A stretch of 64,000 nt of DNA from Flavobacterium aestivum (GTDB lineage: Bacteria; Bacteroidota; Bacteroidia; Flavobacteriales; Flavobacteriaceae): the NCBI RefSeq assembly GCF_026870175.2, contig NZ_CP113977.2, positions 3,348,001 through 3,412,000 on the forward strand. The letters run 5' to 3'. Below are positions 41,586 to 50,446 of the stretch, piece by piece. Every line of letters starts with the position of its first letter. The stretch's first letter is position 1. Made by a program: the position numbers and the translations under genes. The notes beneath the pieces are model-generated. The model ran no database searches and was not told the DNA's origin. It saw nothing but the letters and a program-made list of their open reading frames with translations.

Positions 41586-42674
41586 ATGAGTTCAGATTCA
41601 ATATTAAAAGCAACTTCTATTGCCTTTTTAGAAAAATACTTAAACAACGCCTCCCCTACTGGTTTTGAAGCCGAAGGTCAAAAACTATGGATTGAATATC
41701 TAAAACCTTATGTTGATACCTTTATTACGGATACTTACGGGACTGCTGTAGGTGTTATTAATCCAGACGCTCCTTATAAAGTTGTTATAGAAGGACATGC
41801 TGATGAAATATCTTGGTATGTTAATTATATTACAGACGAAGGAATGGTTTATGTTATTAGAAATGGTGGATCTGATCATCAAATTGCACCTTCAAAACGT
41901 GTTAACATTCATACTAAAAAAGGTATTGTTAAAGGTGTTTTTGGATGGCCTGCTATACATACTCGAAACAGAGACAAGGAAGAGAATCCAAAAATCAGTA
42001 ATATTTTTATTGATTTAGGATGTGAAACCAAAGAACAGGTAGAAAATATGGGGGTTCATGTAGGATGCGTTATTACTTATCCTGATGATTTTATGATTTT
42101 GAACGAAAACAAATTCGTTTGTCGTGCCATAGATAATCGAATAGGTGGTTTCATGATTGCGGAAGTAGCTCGTTTATTGCATGAAAATAATATTAAACTA
42201 CCATTTGGATTATACATTACCAACTCTGTTCAGGAAGAAGTAGGCTTGAGAGGTGCTGAAATGATTACACAAACTATCAAACCAAATGCAGCTATTGTCA
42301 CTGATGTTTGCCACGACTCTACTACTCCTATGATTGAAAAGAAAATTGAAGGTGACACTAAAATTGGTAAAGGTCCTGTGGTTACTTATGCTCCTGCGGT
42401 TCAGAATAATTTAAGAGAATTAATCTTGGATACAGCTGTTGAAAAAAATATACCATTCCAGCGATTGGCTTCTTCACGAGTTACCGGTACTGATACTGAT
42501 GCTTTTGCCTACAGTAATGGCGGTGTCGCTTCGGCTCTAATTTCGCTCCCATTGCGATATATGCATACAACGGTCGAAATGGTACACCGTGATGATGTAG
42601 AAAACGTGATTAAACTAATTTATGAAACGTTACTCAAAATTGAAAACAACGAAACCTTTTCATATTTCAAATAA
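41586..42674 (+). CDS. M42 family aminopeptidase
   Basis: A 362-residue cytosolic di-zinc aminopeptidase (glutamyl/TET-type). Metal and catalytic motifs: VIEGHADEISW (first His-Asp), CRAIDNRIGG (bridging Asp), SVQEEVGLRGAE (catalytic Glu and metal Glu), IVTDVCHDST, and a late His in ALISLPLRYMHTTVEMVHRDDV. Typical length. It ends at a terminator whose sequence recurs after the cyd operon. Confidence 0.93.
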   Translation: MSSDSILKATSIAFLEKYLNNASPTGFEAEGQKLWIEYLKPYVDTFITDTYGTAVGVINPDAPYKVVIEGHADEISWYVNYITDEGMVYVIRNGGSDHQIAPSKRVNIHTKKGIVKGVFGWPAIHTRNRDKEENPKISNIFIDLGCETKEQVENMGVHVGCVITYPDDFMILNENKFVCRAIDNRIGGFMIAEVARLLHENNIKLPFGLYITNSVQEEVGLRGAEMITQTIKPNAAIVTDVCHDSTTPMIEKKIEGDTKIGKGPVVTYAPAVQNNLRELILDTAVEKNIPFQRLASSRVTGTDTDAFAYSNGGVASALISLPLRYMHTTVEMVHRDDVENVIKLIYETLLKIENNETFSYFK

Positions 42675-42680
42675 AAAGCA

Positions 42681-42709
42681 AAAAGCATCATTTTTATAAT
42701 GGTGCTTTT
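42681..42709 (+). terminator. Terminator of the M42 gene
   Basis: AAAAGCATCATT (42681-42692)/AATGGTGCTTTT (42698-42709) with one G-U pair, then T-run. The same stem recurs at 45966-46000. Confidence 0.88.
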
Positions 42710-42837
42710 TTTTTGAATATATTCTCTTGAAAAAATCAAACTTAAATCCCAAATTGGAAATCTATTATAATTTCATTTACAAAAGCAAAACCTTATTCAT
42801 TAATAATTAACACGTTACATTAAATATCAGTAAAATC

Positions 42838-42859
42838 GACTAATAATGTCAGATTAGTC
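42838..42859. promoter_or_regulatory. Dyad upstream of cydA
   Basis: GACTAAT (42838-42844) and ATTAGTC (42853-42859) form a perfect 7+7 bp dyad with an 8 bp spacer. It ends 12 bp before a -7-like TAAATTTA at 42872-42879. Candidate binding site for a regulator of the oxidase. Confidence 0.45.
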
Positions 42860-42910
42860 ATGTTTCTATTGTAAATTTACGCGTGCTTTTTAAATAAAAA
42901 ATTAGTTATC

Positions 42911-44263
42911 ATGGATGTTGAAATACTTGCCCGTATACAATTTGCCTTTACTATTGCCTTTCATTATATCTACCCCCCACTAAGTATTGGTATCGGGTTA
43001 ATAATGGTAATTATGGAGGGACTTTATATTAAAACCGGAAATAAAGACTATGAAATTTTGACTCGGTTTTGGATTAAAATATTCGCCTTAACTTTTGGAA
43101 TTGGTGTTGCTACCGGAATTATAATGGAGTTTGAATTTGGAACCAATTGGGCTGTGTACTCAAGATATGTTGGCGATATTTTTGGAAGTGCATTAGCTGC
43201 AGAAGGATTATTTGCATTTGGCTTAGAGAGTACTTTTCTTGGAATATTACTTTTTGGGTGGAACCGTGTAAAACCTTGGGTACATTTTGTATCTGCTTTA
43301 GGTGTGTTCTTAGGTTCTATGTTCTCTGCTGTTTGGATTGTAGTTGCAAATTCCTGGCAACAAACTCCCGCGGGTTATCATATTATTGGTACAGGGTTAA
43401 ATGCCCGTGCAGAAGTAACTGATTTTTGGGCAATGGTTTTCAATCCCTCAAGTCTAGATAGAATAATTCATACTTGGCAAGGAGCCATTTTAGCAGGCGC
43501 ATTTTTGGTTTTAAGCGTGCATGCCTATTATATTAGAAAAGGACGTTATGTTGAAATATCTAAAAAAGCTTTCAAAATTGCTTTAGTTGTAGCCACCATT
43601 TTTTCACTTACCCAATTACTTTCAGGGCACAGTACTGCAGATGGAGTTGCGGTTAATCAACCAGCAAAACTCGCTACCATGGAAGGTCATTTTGAAAAAA
43701 ACAAACCTGCCGATTTATATCTTATGGGTTGGGTAGATAAAGAAAATCAAAAAGTTACTGGTATTGGCATTCCTGGCGGATTATCGTTCTTAGTCCATAA
43801 TGATTTTGATGCTCCCATAAAAGGATTAAATAATTTTCCTGTTGAAGACAGACCAAGTCAAATAAATGCAGTTTTTCAGTTTTATCACATTATGGTTGCC
43901 ATAGGAATGGCATTGATAGGTCTTACATTATATACCAGTTTTTTATGGTGGCGAGGAAAACTATTTGATACCAAATGGCTCTTATGGATTTTCTCATTTA
44001 CTGTCATTTTGCCTCAAATTGCCAATCAAGTAGGATGGTTTACTGCCGAAATGGGAAGACAACCTTGGGTCGTTTATGGACAATTAAGAACCAGCGACGC
44101 TTTTTCTCAAGAAGTTGCCTCCAATCAAATCGTTTTTTCATTGGTTATGTTTACAGTAGTTTACTCCCTATTACTGGCATTATTTTTATACACGGTCAAT
44201 AAAAAAATAAAACATGGACCTTATGACGAGTCAAAAACAACGGTAACATTCAAATCCTTTTAA
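42911..44263 (+). CDS. cydA: Cytochrome bd ubiquinol oxidase subunit I
   Basis: A 450-residue subunit of the high-affinity terminal oxidase. It holds the heme ligand His18 (FAFTIAFHYIYPPLSIG), about nine membrane helices, and the conserved MGRQPWVVYGQLRTSDA. It is shorter than E. coli CydA, mainly in the Q loop and C-terminus, as in short Q-loop forms. It is followed by cydB after 10 bp, so the two form one transcript. Confidence 0.96.
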   Translation: MDVEILARIQFAFTIAFHYIYPPLSIGIGLIMVIMEGLYIKTGNKDYEILTRFWIKIFALTFGIGVATGIIMEFEFGTNWAVYSRYVGDIFGSALAAEGLFAFGLESTFLGILLFGWNRVKPWVHFVSALGVFLGSMFSAVWIVVANSWQQTPAGYHIIGTGLNARAEVTDFWAMVFNPSSLDRIIHTWQGAILAGAFLVLSVHAYYIRKGRYVEISKKAFKIALVVATIFSLTQLLSGHSTADGVAVNQPAKLATMEGHFEKNKPADLYLMGWVDKENQKVTGIGIPGGLSFLVHNDFDAPIKGLNNFPVEDRPSQINAVFQFYHIMVAIGMALIGLTLYTSFLWWRGKLFDTKWLLWIFSFTVILPQIANQVGWFTAEMGRQPWVVYGQLRTSDAFSQEVASNQIVFSLVMFTVVYSLLLALFLYTVNKKIKHGPYDESKTTVTFKSF

Positions 44264-44273
44264 TCTTTATACT

Positions 44274-45311
44274 ATGGAAACTTTTTTAGGAATTGATTAC
44301 CCTACATTATGGTATTTAGTAATCGGATTATTATTCTCGGGTTATGCTATTTTAGAAGGCTTTGATTTTGGTGCAGGTGCATGGCACTTATTTTTCAGAA
44401 AAGATTTAAGCCGAAGGATTGCAATAAACGCAATCGCTCCCGTTTGGGATGCCAATCAAGTTTGGCTAATTATTGGTGGTGGAGCATTATTTGCAGGATT
44501 TCCTGTAATGTATGCAACAATGCTATCTGCAATGTATGTTCCCTTTATGCTCTTTTTAATGTTAAATGTACTTCGGGCAGCTGCCATTAAATTTAGAAGT
44601 GTCGAAGAAATGACATGGTGGAGAAAAAGCTGGGATATAATCTACAGTATTTCAAGTATTTCCATCGCTTTTTTATTGGGTGTTGTTTTAGCTAATATCC
44701 TACAGGGCTTTGCTTTAGGACCTAATTTTAGTTATAAAGGTGGAGTGTTTTTTTCTTTCTTAAATCCATATGCCATTATGGTTGGATTTACAACATTATC
44801 TATTTTTATGACTCAAGGCGCTATCTATCTTTTATTAAAAACTGAAGGGCGATTACACGCTAGACTAACATTCTTGCTTAAAAATGGAATGATATTTTTT
44901 ATCATAAGCTTTGGAATTACCACGCTTTATACTTTAGTTTTTATTCCTGAAGTAACTGCCAATTTCAGAGCCAATCCTCTTTATTTTGTTGTTCCCATAA
45001 TATCCTTTTTGGCTGTAGCCAATGTTCCCCGATTGGTTTCAAAAAAGAGATACATGCTGGCATTAGTTTTCTCGTCATTAACAATGGCCTTTTTGCTTAT
45101 ACTCGTTGCTTTGCAATTGTATCCAACGCTTTTGATTTCAACAATAGATCCCAAGTACAGCGTAACGATTTATAATGCGGCTTCCTCACAAAAATCATTG
45201 GGTATAATGCTGACTATTGTTGTTATTGGAGCACCATTATTAGCTGCCTATTTTTTCTTTTTATACCGAACATTCAATGGAAAAGTAAAACTTGATGACA
45301 CCAGTTATTAA
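44274..45311 (+). CDS. cydB: Cytochrome bd ubiquinol oxidase subunit II
   Basis: A 345-residue membrane subunit with eight or so helices. The start METFLGIDYPTLWYLVIGLLFSGYAILEGFDFGAG is characteristic of CydB. With CydA it reduces oxygen at low concentration and feeds from the quinol pool. It lies 34 bp before a DUF2238 gene, and all three share a terminator. Confidence 0.95.
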   Translation: METFLGIDYPTLWYLVIGLLFSGYAILEGFDFGAGAWHLFFRKDLSRRIAINAIAPVWDANQVWLIIGGGALFAGFPVMYATMLSAMYVPFMLFLMLNVLRAAAIKFRSVEEMTWWRKSWDIIYSISSISIAFLLGVVLANILQGFALGPNFSYKGGVFFSFLNPYAIMVGFTTLSIFMTQGAIYLLLKTEGRLHARLTFLLKNGMIFFIISFGITTLYTLVFIPEVTANFRANPLYFVVPIISFLAVANVPRLVSKKRYMLALVFSSLTMAFLLILVALQLYPTLLISTIDPKYSVTIYNAASSQKSLGIMLTIVVIGAPLLAAYFFFLYRTFNGKVKLDDTSY

Positions 45312-45345
45312 GTCAAATCAAGATTAACAAACCATACTATTAAAC

Positions 45346-45942
45346 ATGAAATACATATCTGTCTTACTAATAGCATTTGCTATAACTTTTCTTTGGTCAA
45401 TAATAAATCCTAAGGAAGGTTTTACTTGTTTTCTGGAAATTATTCCGGCAATAATTGGCTTTTTAATCTTAGTCTTTACTTACAATCGTTTTCGATTTAC
45501 CAATTTTACATATACTTTGATTTTGATTCATTGTATCATTCTTTTCATTGGTGGACATTACACCTATGCAGAAGTTCCTTTTTTTGATTATATCAGAGAG
45601 ATATTTCATCAAAGCAGAAATAATTATGATAAGGTTGGTCATTTTATGCAAGGCTTTGTACCATCAATGATTATCAGAGAACTATTTGTTCGAAAAAATG
45701 TAATTGCAAATCAGAGCTTTTTCAATTTTATAATCGTTTCAATATGTTTAGCAATTAGTGCTGCTTATGAATGGATTGAATGGTGGGTTTCTATTTCTAC
45801 CGGAGAAGGTGGAGATGCATTTTTAGGAACACAAGGATATGTTTGGGATACTCAATCCGATATGCTGTTTGCTACGATCGGGGCCATTGTCGCTTTATTA
45901 CTATTTTCAAAAGTACAAGACAATCAGCTTATAAAAATATAG
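45346..45942 (+). CDS. DUF2238 (YjdF-like) membrane protein
   Basis: A 198-residue integral membrane protein with about six helices. It has the motifs RNNYDKVGHFMQGFVPSMIIRE and AISAAYEWIEWWVS, typical of the DUF2238/YjdF family. It is third in the cyd operon by position and terminator, so it may be made with the oxidase, but no link to it is established. Confidence 0.82.
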   Translation: MKYISVLLIAFAITFLWSIINPKEGFTCFLEIIPAIIGFLILVFTYNRFRFTNFTYTLILIHCIILFIGGHYTYAEVPFFDYIREIFHQSRNNYDKVGHFMQGFVPSMIIRELFVRKNVIANQSFFNFIIVSICLAISAAYEWIEWWVSISTGEGGDAFLGTQGYVWDTQSDMLFATIGAIVALLLFSKVQDNQLIKI

Positions 45943-45965
45943 AGGATTATAATACACACAAAAAA

Positions 45966-46004
45966 AAAAGCATCATTATCTTCTTTATAATGGTGCTTTT
46001 TTTT
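45966..46004 (+). terminator. Terminator of the cydAB-DUF2238 operon
   Basis: AAAAGCATCATTAT (45966-45979)/ATAATGGTGCTTTT (45987-46000), then T-run. Nearly the same stem as at 42681-42709. Confidence 0.9.
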
Positions 46005-46053
46005 GGTACTCCTTTACCTCTCCTGATTTATATGCGTCTTGTATCATTTAGCA

Positions 46054-46590
46054 TTACTTCATTCCAACATAAGTTTTAGAATTGAATTTGCTTAACATCA
46101 TAGAATTACTATTTATTATTTTAAAATCCAATGGACTGGTTTCGTTAGACTCATTATTCTCAGTAATCAATTCAAGTTCAGCGATTTCATCCTCTATACT
46201 TCTTCCTGTATAAATGGTATAATCTTCACTAGAAGTATTAAATTCAGTAATTAAATCTGATTGTACTATTACTTCTTTCATTGATTCCTCCAAGGCATTA
46301 AACTCCATTTCATCAGTATTTGTATACTCAATTATTTTATCATCTTCACTGATAACTTCCTTAACAGTTTTTCTGTTATCATATCTAATAACTGTATCAG
46401 GATTAAACGTTTCTGTATCGGCTTTTAGATATGGTTTTACAACTTTTCCTGGTTCATTTGATTCTAATACTATATCTGAATCAGATAAAACATTTCCTTG
46501 GTAGATTAGATCGCTTTTTACATTCGATGCATTACAAACATTAGATAAAGTTACTAATGTGATTCCTAAAACTAAGATTGAATTTTTCAT
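46054..46590 (-). CDS. Exported acidic protein of unknown function
   Basis: A 178-residue protein starting at ATG 46588-46590 (signal peptide MKNSILVLGITLVTLSNVCNAS). The mature part is acidic and rich in E, D, T and S (EVISEDDKIIEYTNTDEMEFN), with no recognisable domain. An ORF open 26 codons further upstream runs through the leader and promoter-like region, so the shorter start is preferred. Its promoter region matches that of the ankyrin gene 1.6 kb away. Confidence 0.7.
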   Translation of the reverse strand: MKNSILVLGITLVTLSNVCNASNVKSDLIYQGNVLSDSDIVLESNEPGKVVKPYLKADTETFNPDTVIRYDNRKTVKEVISEDDKIIEYTNTDEMEFNALEESMKEVIVQSDLITEFNTSSEDYTIYTGRSIEDEIAELELITENNESNETSPLDFKIINSNSMMLSKFNSKTYVGMK

Positions 46591-47192
46591 GATAATTGAT
46601 TTTTTGATTGTTGTTTGATTGCTGTTTTTTAAATGAATATTAAAATCATATAATAATATCCTATACAAATATACTGATAAAAAAAAGTATTATGTTTTAC
46701 ATAGTACTAAAATTTAACATTACATTAACTTTTTAAGCCAATTTACTGGGGTTTTTGAAAAGCAAAAAATAAACATAAACCGTAAACATTATGCAATAAA
46801 TGAATAACCTTATAACATTACAGTCGTTTAAGACTTTACTCTATTGTCATGGAAAATTAAATCCATGCCATAAATAATTAATCATGTCCGTTCGTGATTA
46901 ATTACAATTCCCTTACTTCTAGTCTTCAATTATGTTTACGTTCAACTCACATTATTAAGACTTACATTTCTATCAATTCTTTGGTTTACAACTACTATTT
47001 TTTATTTTTAATCTATAAGCTACTTACAAAACAAAATCATATTTATCTGTAAATTAATACGTTAATTAAGAATAGGCTTTATTGAAAAGATTTACTTTGA
47101 ATAAAATTTTATACCTTTATATTGAAACCTAAAAATTATTTTTTGAAGAATAAAATAAATTTGATTAATTACAAATTCTTAAATTTAAACTT
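46591..47192. other. Intergenic region with promoter, operator-like dyad and stem-loop
   Basis: About 600 bp between divergent genes. It carries the 46054-46590 gene's -7 box TATATTTG (46666-46673), a 21 bp dyad at 46687-46707 (see findings), and a TAATTAATCA (46875-46884)/TGATTAATTA (46895-46904) perfect 10 bp inverted repeat. No gene seen. Confidence 0.5.
46666..46707 (-). promoter_or_regulatory. Promoter plus dyad of the exported acidic protein gene
   Basis: The -7 box TATATTTG (46666-46673), 13 bp gap, then GTA-N2-ATGT-N3-ACAT-N2-TAC, a 21 bp dyad at 46687-46707 covering the -33 position. Confidence 0.5.
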
Positions 47193-47735
47193 ATGAAAGT
47201 CATCAAAAAAATTCTGTTTGGTTTGTTAGGAATCATTGCTTTTTTATTGTTGCTTGGACTATTTCTTCCTAAAAAATATACTGTAGAAAGAGAAATAATA
47301 ATAGACTCACCAAAAGACAGTGTATTTAGCTATGTCAAATATTTAAAAAATCAAGATGATTTTAGTGTTTGGGCAAAAATGGATCCTGAAATGAAAAAAA
47401 AATTTACTGGAACCGATGGAACTGTTGGGGCAATTTCAGCTTGGGACAGTAAGGATAAAAATGTTGGAATTGGCGAACAAGAGATTACAAAAATAAAAGA
47501 AGGTGAACGAATTGATTTTGAGCTCCGCTTTAAAGTTCCATTTGAGTCTACAGACAATGCCTTTATGATAACTAAAGGTATTTCATCAAGCCAAACTAAA
47601 GTAATATGGGGATTTTGTGGCAATATGCCCTACCCTATGAATTTGATGTTACCTATTATGAATATGGAAGAAATGCTGGGCAAAGATTTAGAAAACGGGC
47701 TTAAAAACCTAAAATTTAACTTAGAGGAAAAATAA
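47193..47735 (+). CDS. SRPBCC (START-like) family protein
   Basis: A 180-residue protein with an N-terminal membrane anchor (KKILFGLLGIIAFLLLLGLFLP) and a START-like/SRPBCC fold (REIIIDSPKDSVFSYVKYLKNQDDFSVWAKMDPEMKKKF, ending MEEMLGKDLENGLKNLK). These bind hydrophobic ligands, but the ligand is unknown here. Monocistronic, ending at a bidirectional hairpin. Confidence 0.85.
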   Translation: MKVIKKILFGLLGIIAFLLLLGLFLPKKYTVEREIIIDSPKDSVFSYVKYLKNQDDFSVWAKMDPEMKKKFTGTDGTVGAISAWDSKDKNVGIGEQEITKIKEGERIDFELRFKVPFESTDNAFMITKGISSSQTKVIWGFCGNMPYPMNLMLPIMNMEEMLGKDLENGLKNLKFNLEEK

Positions 47736-47800
47736 TTAATTAACTTTCAAGATAACATCATCTTTATAGAAATCATCTTAGCAAATGAGTACAGAGAATA

Positions 47801-47836
47801 AAAAAAGGCATCATTTTTAAAATTGATGCCTTTTTT
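47801..47836. terminator. Bidirectional terminator between the SRPBCC and ankyrin genes
   Basis: The GGCATCA (47807-47813)/TGATGCC (47824-47830) stem with A/T runs on both sides serves both convergent genes. Confidence 0.85.
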
Positions 47837-47843
47837 ATTTGTT

Positions 47844-48224
47844 TTATGATTCTCTCAGAATTTGAGCTGCCTCTCTTGCGTTGGATAATTCGGCATATTT
47901 TAATGCTGTAAATCCATTTTCATCTTTATCATTAACATTTGCTCCTTTTGAAATTAGAATTCTAATTATATCTACTTTATTATAACGAGCTGCTATCATT
48001 AACGGACTCATCCCGTTTGATTTTTCATTTACATCAGCACCATATTCAATAAATTTTTTGACTACCTCAATATCTCCTTTGCTTATAGCAATACCAAGCG
48101 GAGTTAAACCAGTATAAAGTTTAACTATGCTTTTGTTATTAGACAATGACTCTGAATTTGATGCAAATGAAACATTTGCAAAAGCTATTAAAGCTACACC
48201 TAAATAAATGATTGATTTTTTCAT
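47844..48224 (-). CDS. Exported ankyrin-repeat protein
   Basis: A 126-residue protein with a signal peptide (MKKSIIYLGVALIAFANVSFAS) and about three ankyrin repeats (TPLGIAISKGDIEVVKKFIEYGADVN, SPLMIAARYNKVDIIRILISKGANVN, TALKYAELSNAREAAQIL). Periplasmic protein-protein binding is likely. Its signal peptide and promoter region resemble those of the gene at 46054-46590, so the two may be co-regulated. Confidence 0.88.
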   Translation of the reverse strand: MKKSIIYLGVALIAFANVSFASNSESLSNNKSIVKLYTGLTPLGIAISKGDIEVVKKFIEYGADVNEKSNGMSPLMIAARYNKVDIIRILISKGANVNDKDENGFTALKYAELSNAREAAQILRES

Positions 48225-48307
48225 AATGATTGATTTTGATTGATTGTATATATTTAATTAATTGTTCATGATTTGATTGATGATTTTTATTTTATACAAA
48301 TTTTATG

Positions 48308-48348
48308 CAAATATATTGCTAAAAAAGGTATTATGCTTAATACAGTAC
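48308..48348 (-). promoter_or_regulatory. Promoter plus dyad of the ankyrin gene
   Basis: The -7 box TATATTTG (48308-48315), 12 bp gap, then a 21 bp dyad-like site at 48328-48348 beginning GTATTATG and ending CAGTAC. It also contains GTATTA/TAATAC with a 4 nt spacer. Confidence 0.5.
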
Positions 48349-48675
48349 GAAATTTAATATTTAATTAACTTTATCAATGTATATACTGACAAAATACTGT
48401 CTTTAAAAGAATAAATCTTAGCAAAACAGTAATTAACACTAAACAATAAGAACATCTATTTAAAATTAAAAAACTAAAAACAGTTAAATTAATAGACTCA
48501 AAACTTGCAGTTTTGTAACAGTACTTAACAAAACTTTAACTATTAAAAGTAAATTCAATACAACACAAAAATCTATTTAGAAATTTAATTTCTTAAAAAG
48601 CACATAAAATAAGACTTCACAGACTATTCTAATTAAATTACTAGTTATTAATCGTTTATGAATTTGATTAAAAAA

Positions 48676-48707
48676 AATCCGCAATTCATAATCATGAATT
48701 GCGGATT
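48676..48707 (-). terminator. purC terminator
   Basis: A 14 bp perfect stem AATCCGCAATTCAT/ATGAATTGCGGATT with a 4 nt loop, followed by an eight-T run on the minus strand. Confidence 0.9.
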
Positions 48708-48740
48708 AACTAAACATCCGTAGATTGAATATTATTTGAA

Positions 48741-49694
48741 TTATCTCTTAGCCAAATATGCCAAAACATTTTTTTCAATACGCTCATTAATATTTGAAAT
48801 GTCAGCTTTTACAAACTTTTCACCAAGAATATTTTCATATAATTCTATATATCTTTCTGAAACTGATTCAATGTATTCATCAGTCATATTTGGTATTTGT
48901 TGTCCTTCTTGACCTTGAAAACCATTTTCTATCAACCAACGTCTTACAAATTCTTTTGACAATTGTTTTTGCTCTTCTCCTTTATCTTGTCTTTCCTGGT
49001 ATCCTTCTGAATAAAAATAACGGGAAGAATCCGGAGTATGAATTTCATCAATCAAAACAATAACTCCTTCTTTTGTTTTACCAAACTCATATTTTGTATC
49101 TACCAATATCAAACCGCGATTAGCTGCAATTTCAGTTCCTCTTTGAAATAAAGCTCTTGTATATTTTTCTAACATCAAATAATCCTCTTCGCTAACAATA
49201 CCTTTTGCCAAAATATCTTCTCTCGATATATCCGCATCGTGTTCTCCATTATCAGCTTTGGTAGTTGGTGTAATAATTGGTTCAGGGAATTTATCATTTT
49301 CTTTCAACCCTTCAGCCATTGTTACTCCGCAAAGTTGTCTTTTGCCTTGAGCATATTCACGAGCTGCGTGACCAGAAAGATATCCACGAATAACCATTTC
49401 TACTTTAAAAGGCTCACATAAATGTCCAACAGCAACACTTGGATCCGGAGTAGCAATCAACCAATTAGGAACAATATCCTGAGTCAATTCCATGAATTTT
49501 GTGGCAATTTGATTTAAAATCTGCCCTTTATATGGAATTCCTTTTGGTAAAACGACATCAAAAGCTGAAAGCCTATCTGTAGCAACCATCACTAAAAGAT
49601 CATCATTTATATTGTAAACTTCTCTTACTTTTCCTCTATAAACTGATTTTTGATTCGGAAAATTAAAATTTGTAGTGGTAATTGTATTGCTCAT
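48741..49694 (-). CDS. purC: SAICAR synthetase (phosphoribosylaminoimidazole-succinocarboxamide synthase)
   Basis: A 317-residue enzyme of purine synthesis joining aspartate to CAIR using ATP. Signatures: [80 protein letters not shown]. Longer than the E. coli form, as in many bacteria. It has its own promoter and terminator. Confidence 0.97.
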   Translation of the reverse strand: MSNTITTTNFNFPNQKSVYRGKVREVYNINDDLLVMVATDRLSAFDVVLPKGIPYKGQILNQIATKFMELTQDIVPNWLIATPDPSVAVGHLCEPFKVEMVIRGYLSGHAAREYAQGKRQLCGVTMAEGLKENDKFPEPIITPTTKADNGEHDADISREDILAKGIVSEEDYLMLEKYTRALFQRGTEIAANRGLILVDTKYEFGKTKEGVIVLIDEIHTPDSSRYFYSEGYQERQDKGEEQKQLSKEFVRRWLIENGFQGQEGQQIPNMTDEYIESVSERYIELYENILGEKFVKADISNINERIEKNVLAYLAKR

Positions 49695-49726
49695 TGGTAG
49701 TGTGTTGTGTTGTTAAATTTTGAATG

Positions 49727-49757
49727 CAAATTTAAAACTAATTAATAGAGAACGCAA
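49727..49757 (-). promoter_or_regulatory. purC promoter
   Basis: TTG (49755-49757), 20 bp spacer, TAAATTTG (49727-49734) on the minus strand, a good match to the Bacteroidota consensus. Confidence 0.65.
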
Positions 49758-49842
49758 GGAAATCCAAAAAAGGAAATCGATAATACAAGTATATGCAAAT
49801 TGAATACTGTACAATATCATGTTCACAAGAAAAACAAATATA

Positions 49843-50427
49843 TTATTTATAACCTAAAAGACCTTTTCCTGATGCCTTTATAGAAGATTTCAAAGTACTT
49901 ATAGGTGTTTCTTGCAAGATTTTGACACACTGAACAGGAACTATATAAATTTTTCCATTGTCACTACCGTCTGAATTGGGGATAACTACAACGGCATTAC
50001 CTTGTTCATCCTGCTCTGTCAAAAATCCTGGCCGCCAATAGTCTCCAAATTTTATTAAAGCAGGTAAATCTGTTTCTACCTTTGGCTCATTAATTAACTG
50101 CTTCTTAGCCATATCTTTATGCTTTTCATAACCTGGAATAATTTCTTTTAGTTTTAAATCAATTCCATCACTTATTCTTTTAAAAAAAGCTAACCTGACC
50201 AAATAACCACATATGTACACAAATATCAACAAAATCAATGCACCAATAAAATTAGCAGCATTAGGCCCCAATATTTGATCCAATCCTATCGCTTTTGCAA
50301 TTCCACTACCAAACTTAGCAAAGTAGCCAAAAACTTTTTTTACTAACAATAATAAGATTAAAACTGGTAGTAAAAATAATATACCTGATATGCAATTCTC
50401 CTTAGATCTTTGAAAAAAATTATCCAT
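49843..50427 (-). CDS. DUF502 family membrane protein
   Basis: A 194-residue protein with two membrane helices (GILFLLPVLILLLLVKKVF and NFIGALILLIFVYICGYLV) and a C-terminal domain (GDYWRPGFLTEQDEQGNAVVVIPNSDGSDNGKIYIVP) typical of DUF502. Function unknown. It lies 19 bp after the HAD hydrolase gene, in one operon. Confidence 0.85.
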   Translation of the reverse strand: MDNFFQRSKENCISGILFLLPVLILLLLVKKVFGYFAKFGSGIAKAIGLDQILGPNAANFIGALILLIFVYICGYLVRLAFFKRISDGIDLKLKEIIPGYEKHKDMAKKQLINEPKVETDLPALIKFGDYWRPGFLTEQDEQGNAVVVIPNSDGSDNGKIYIVPVQCVKILQETPISTLKSSIKASGKGLLGYK

Positions 50428-50446
50428 AAGTGATTGGTTTTAAGTT

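Larger units (their letters stand above)
48225..48740. other. Intergenic region upstream of the ankyrin gene and downstream of purC
   Basis: A 516 bp AT-rich gap. It carries the ankyrin gene's -7 box and dyad (48308-48348) and the purC terminator (48676-48707). Nothing else was recognised in the middle. Confidence 0.45.
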
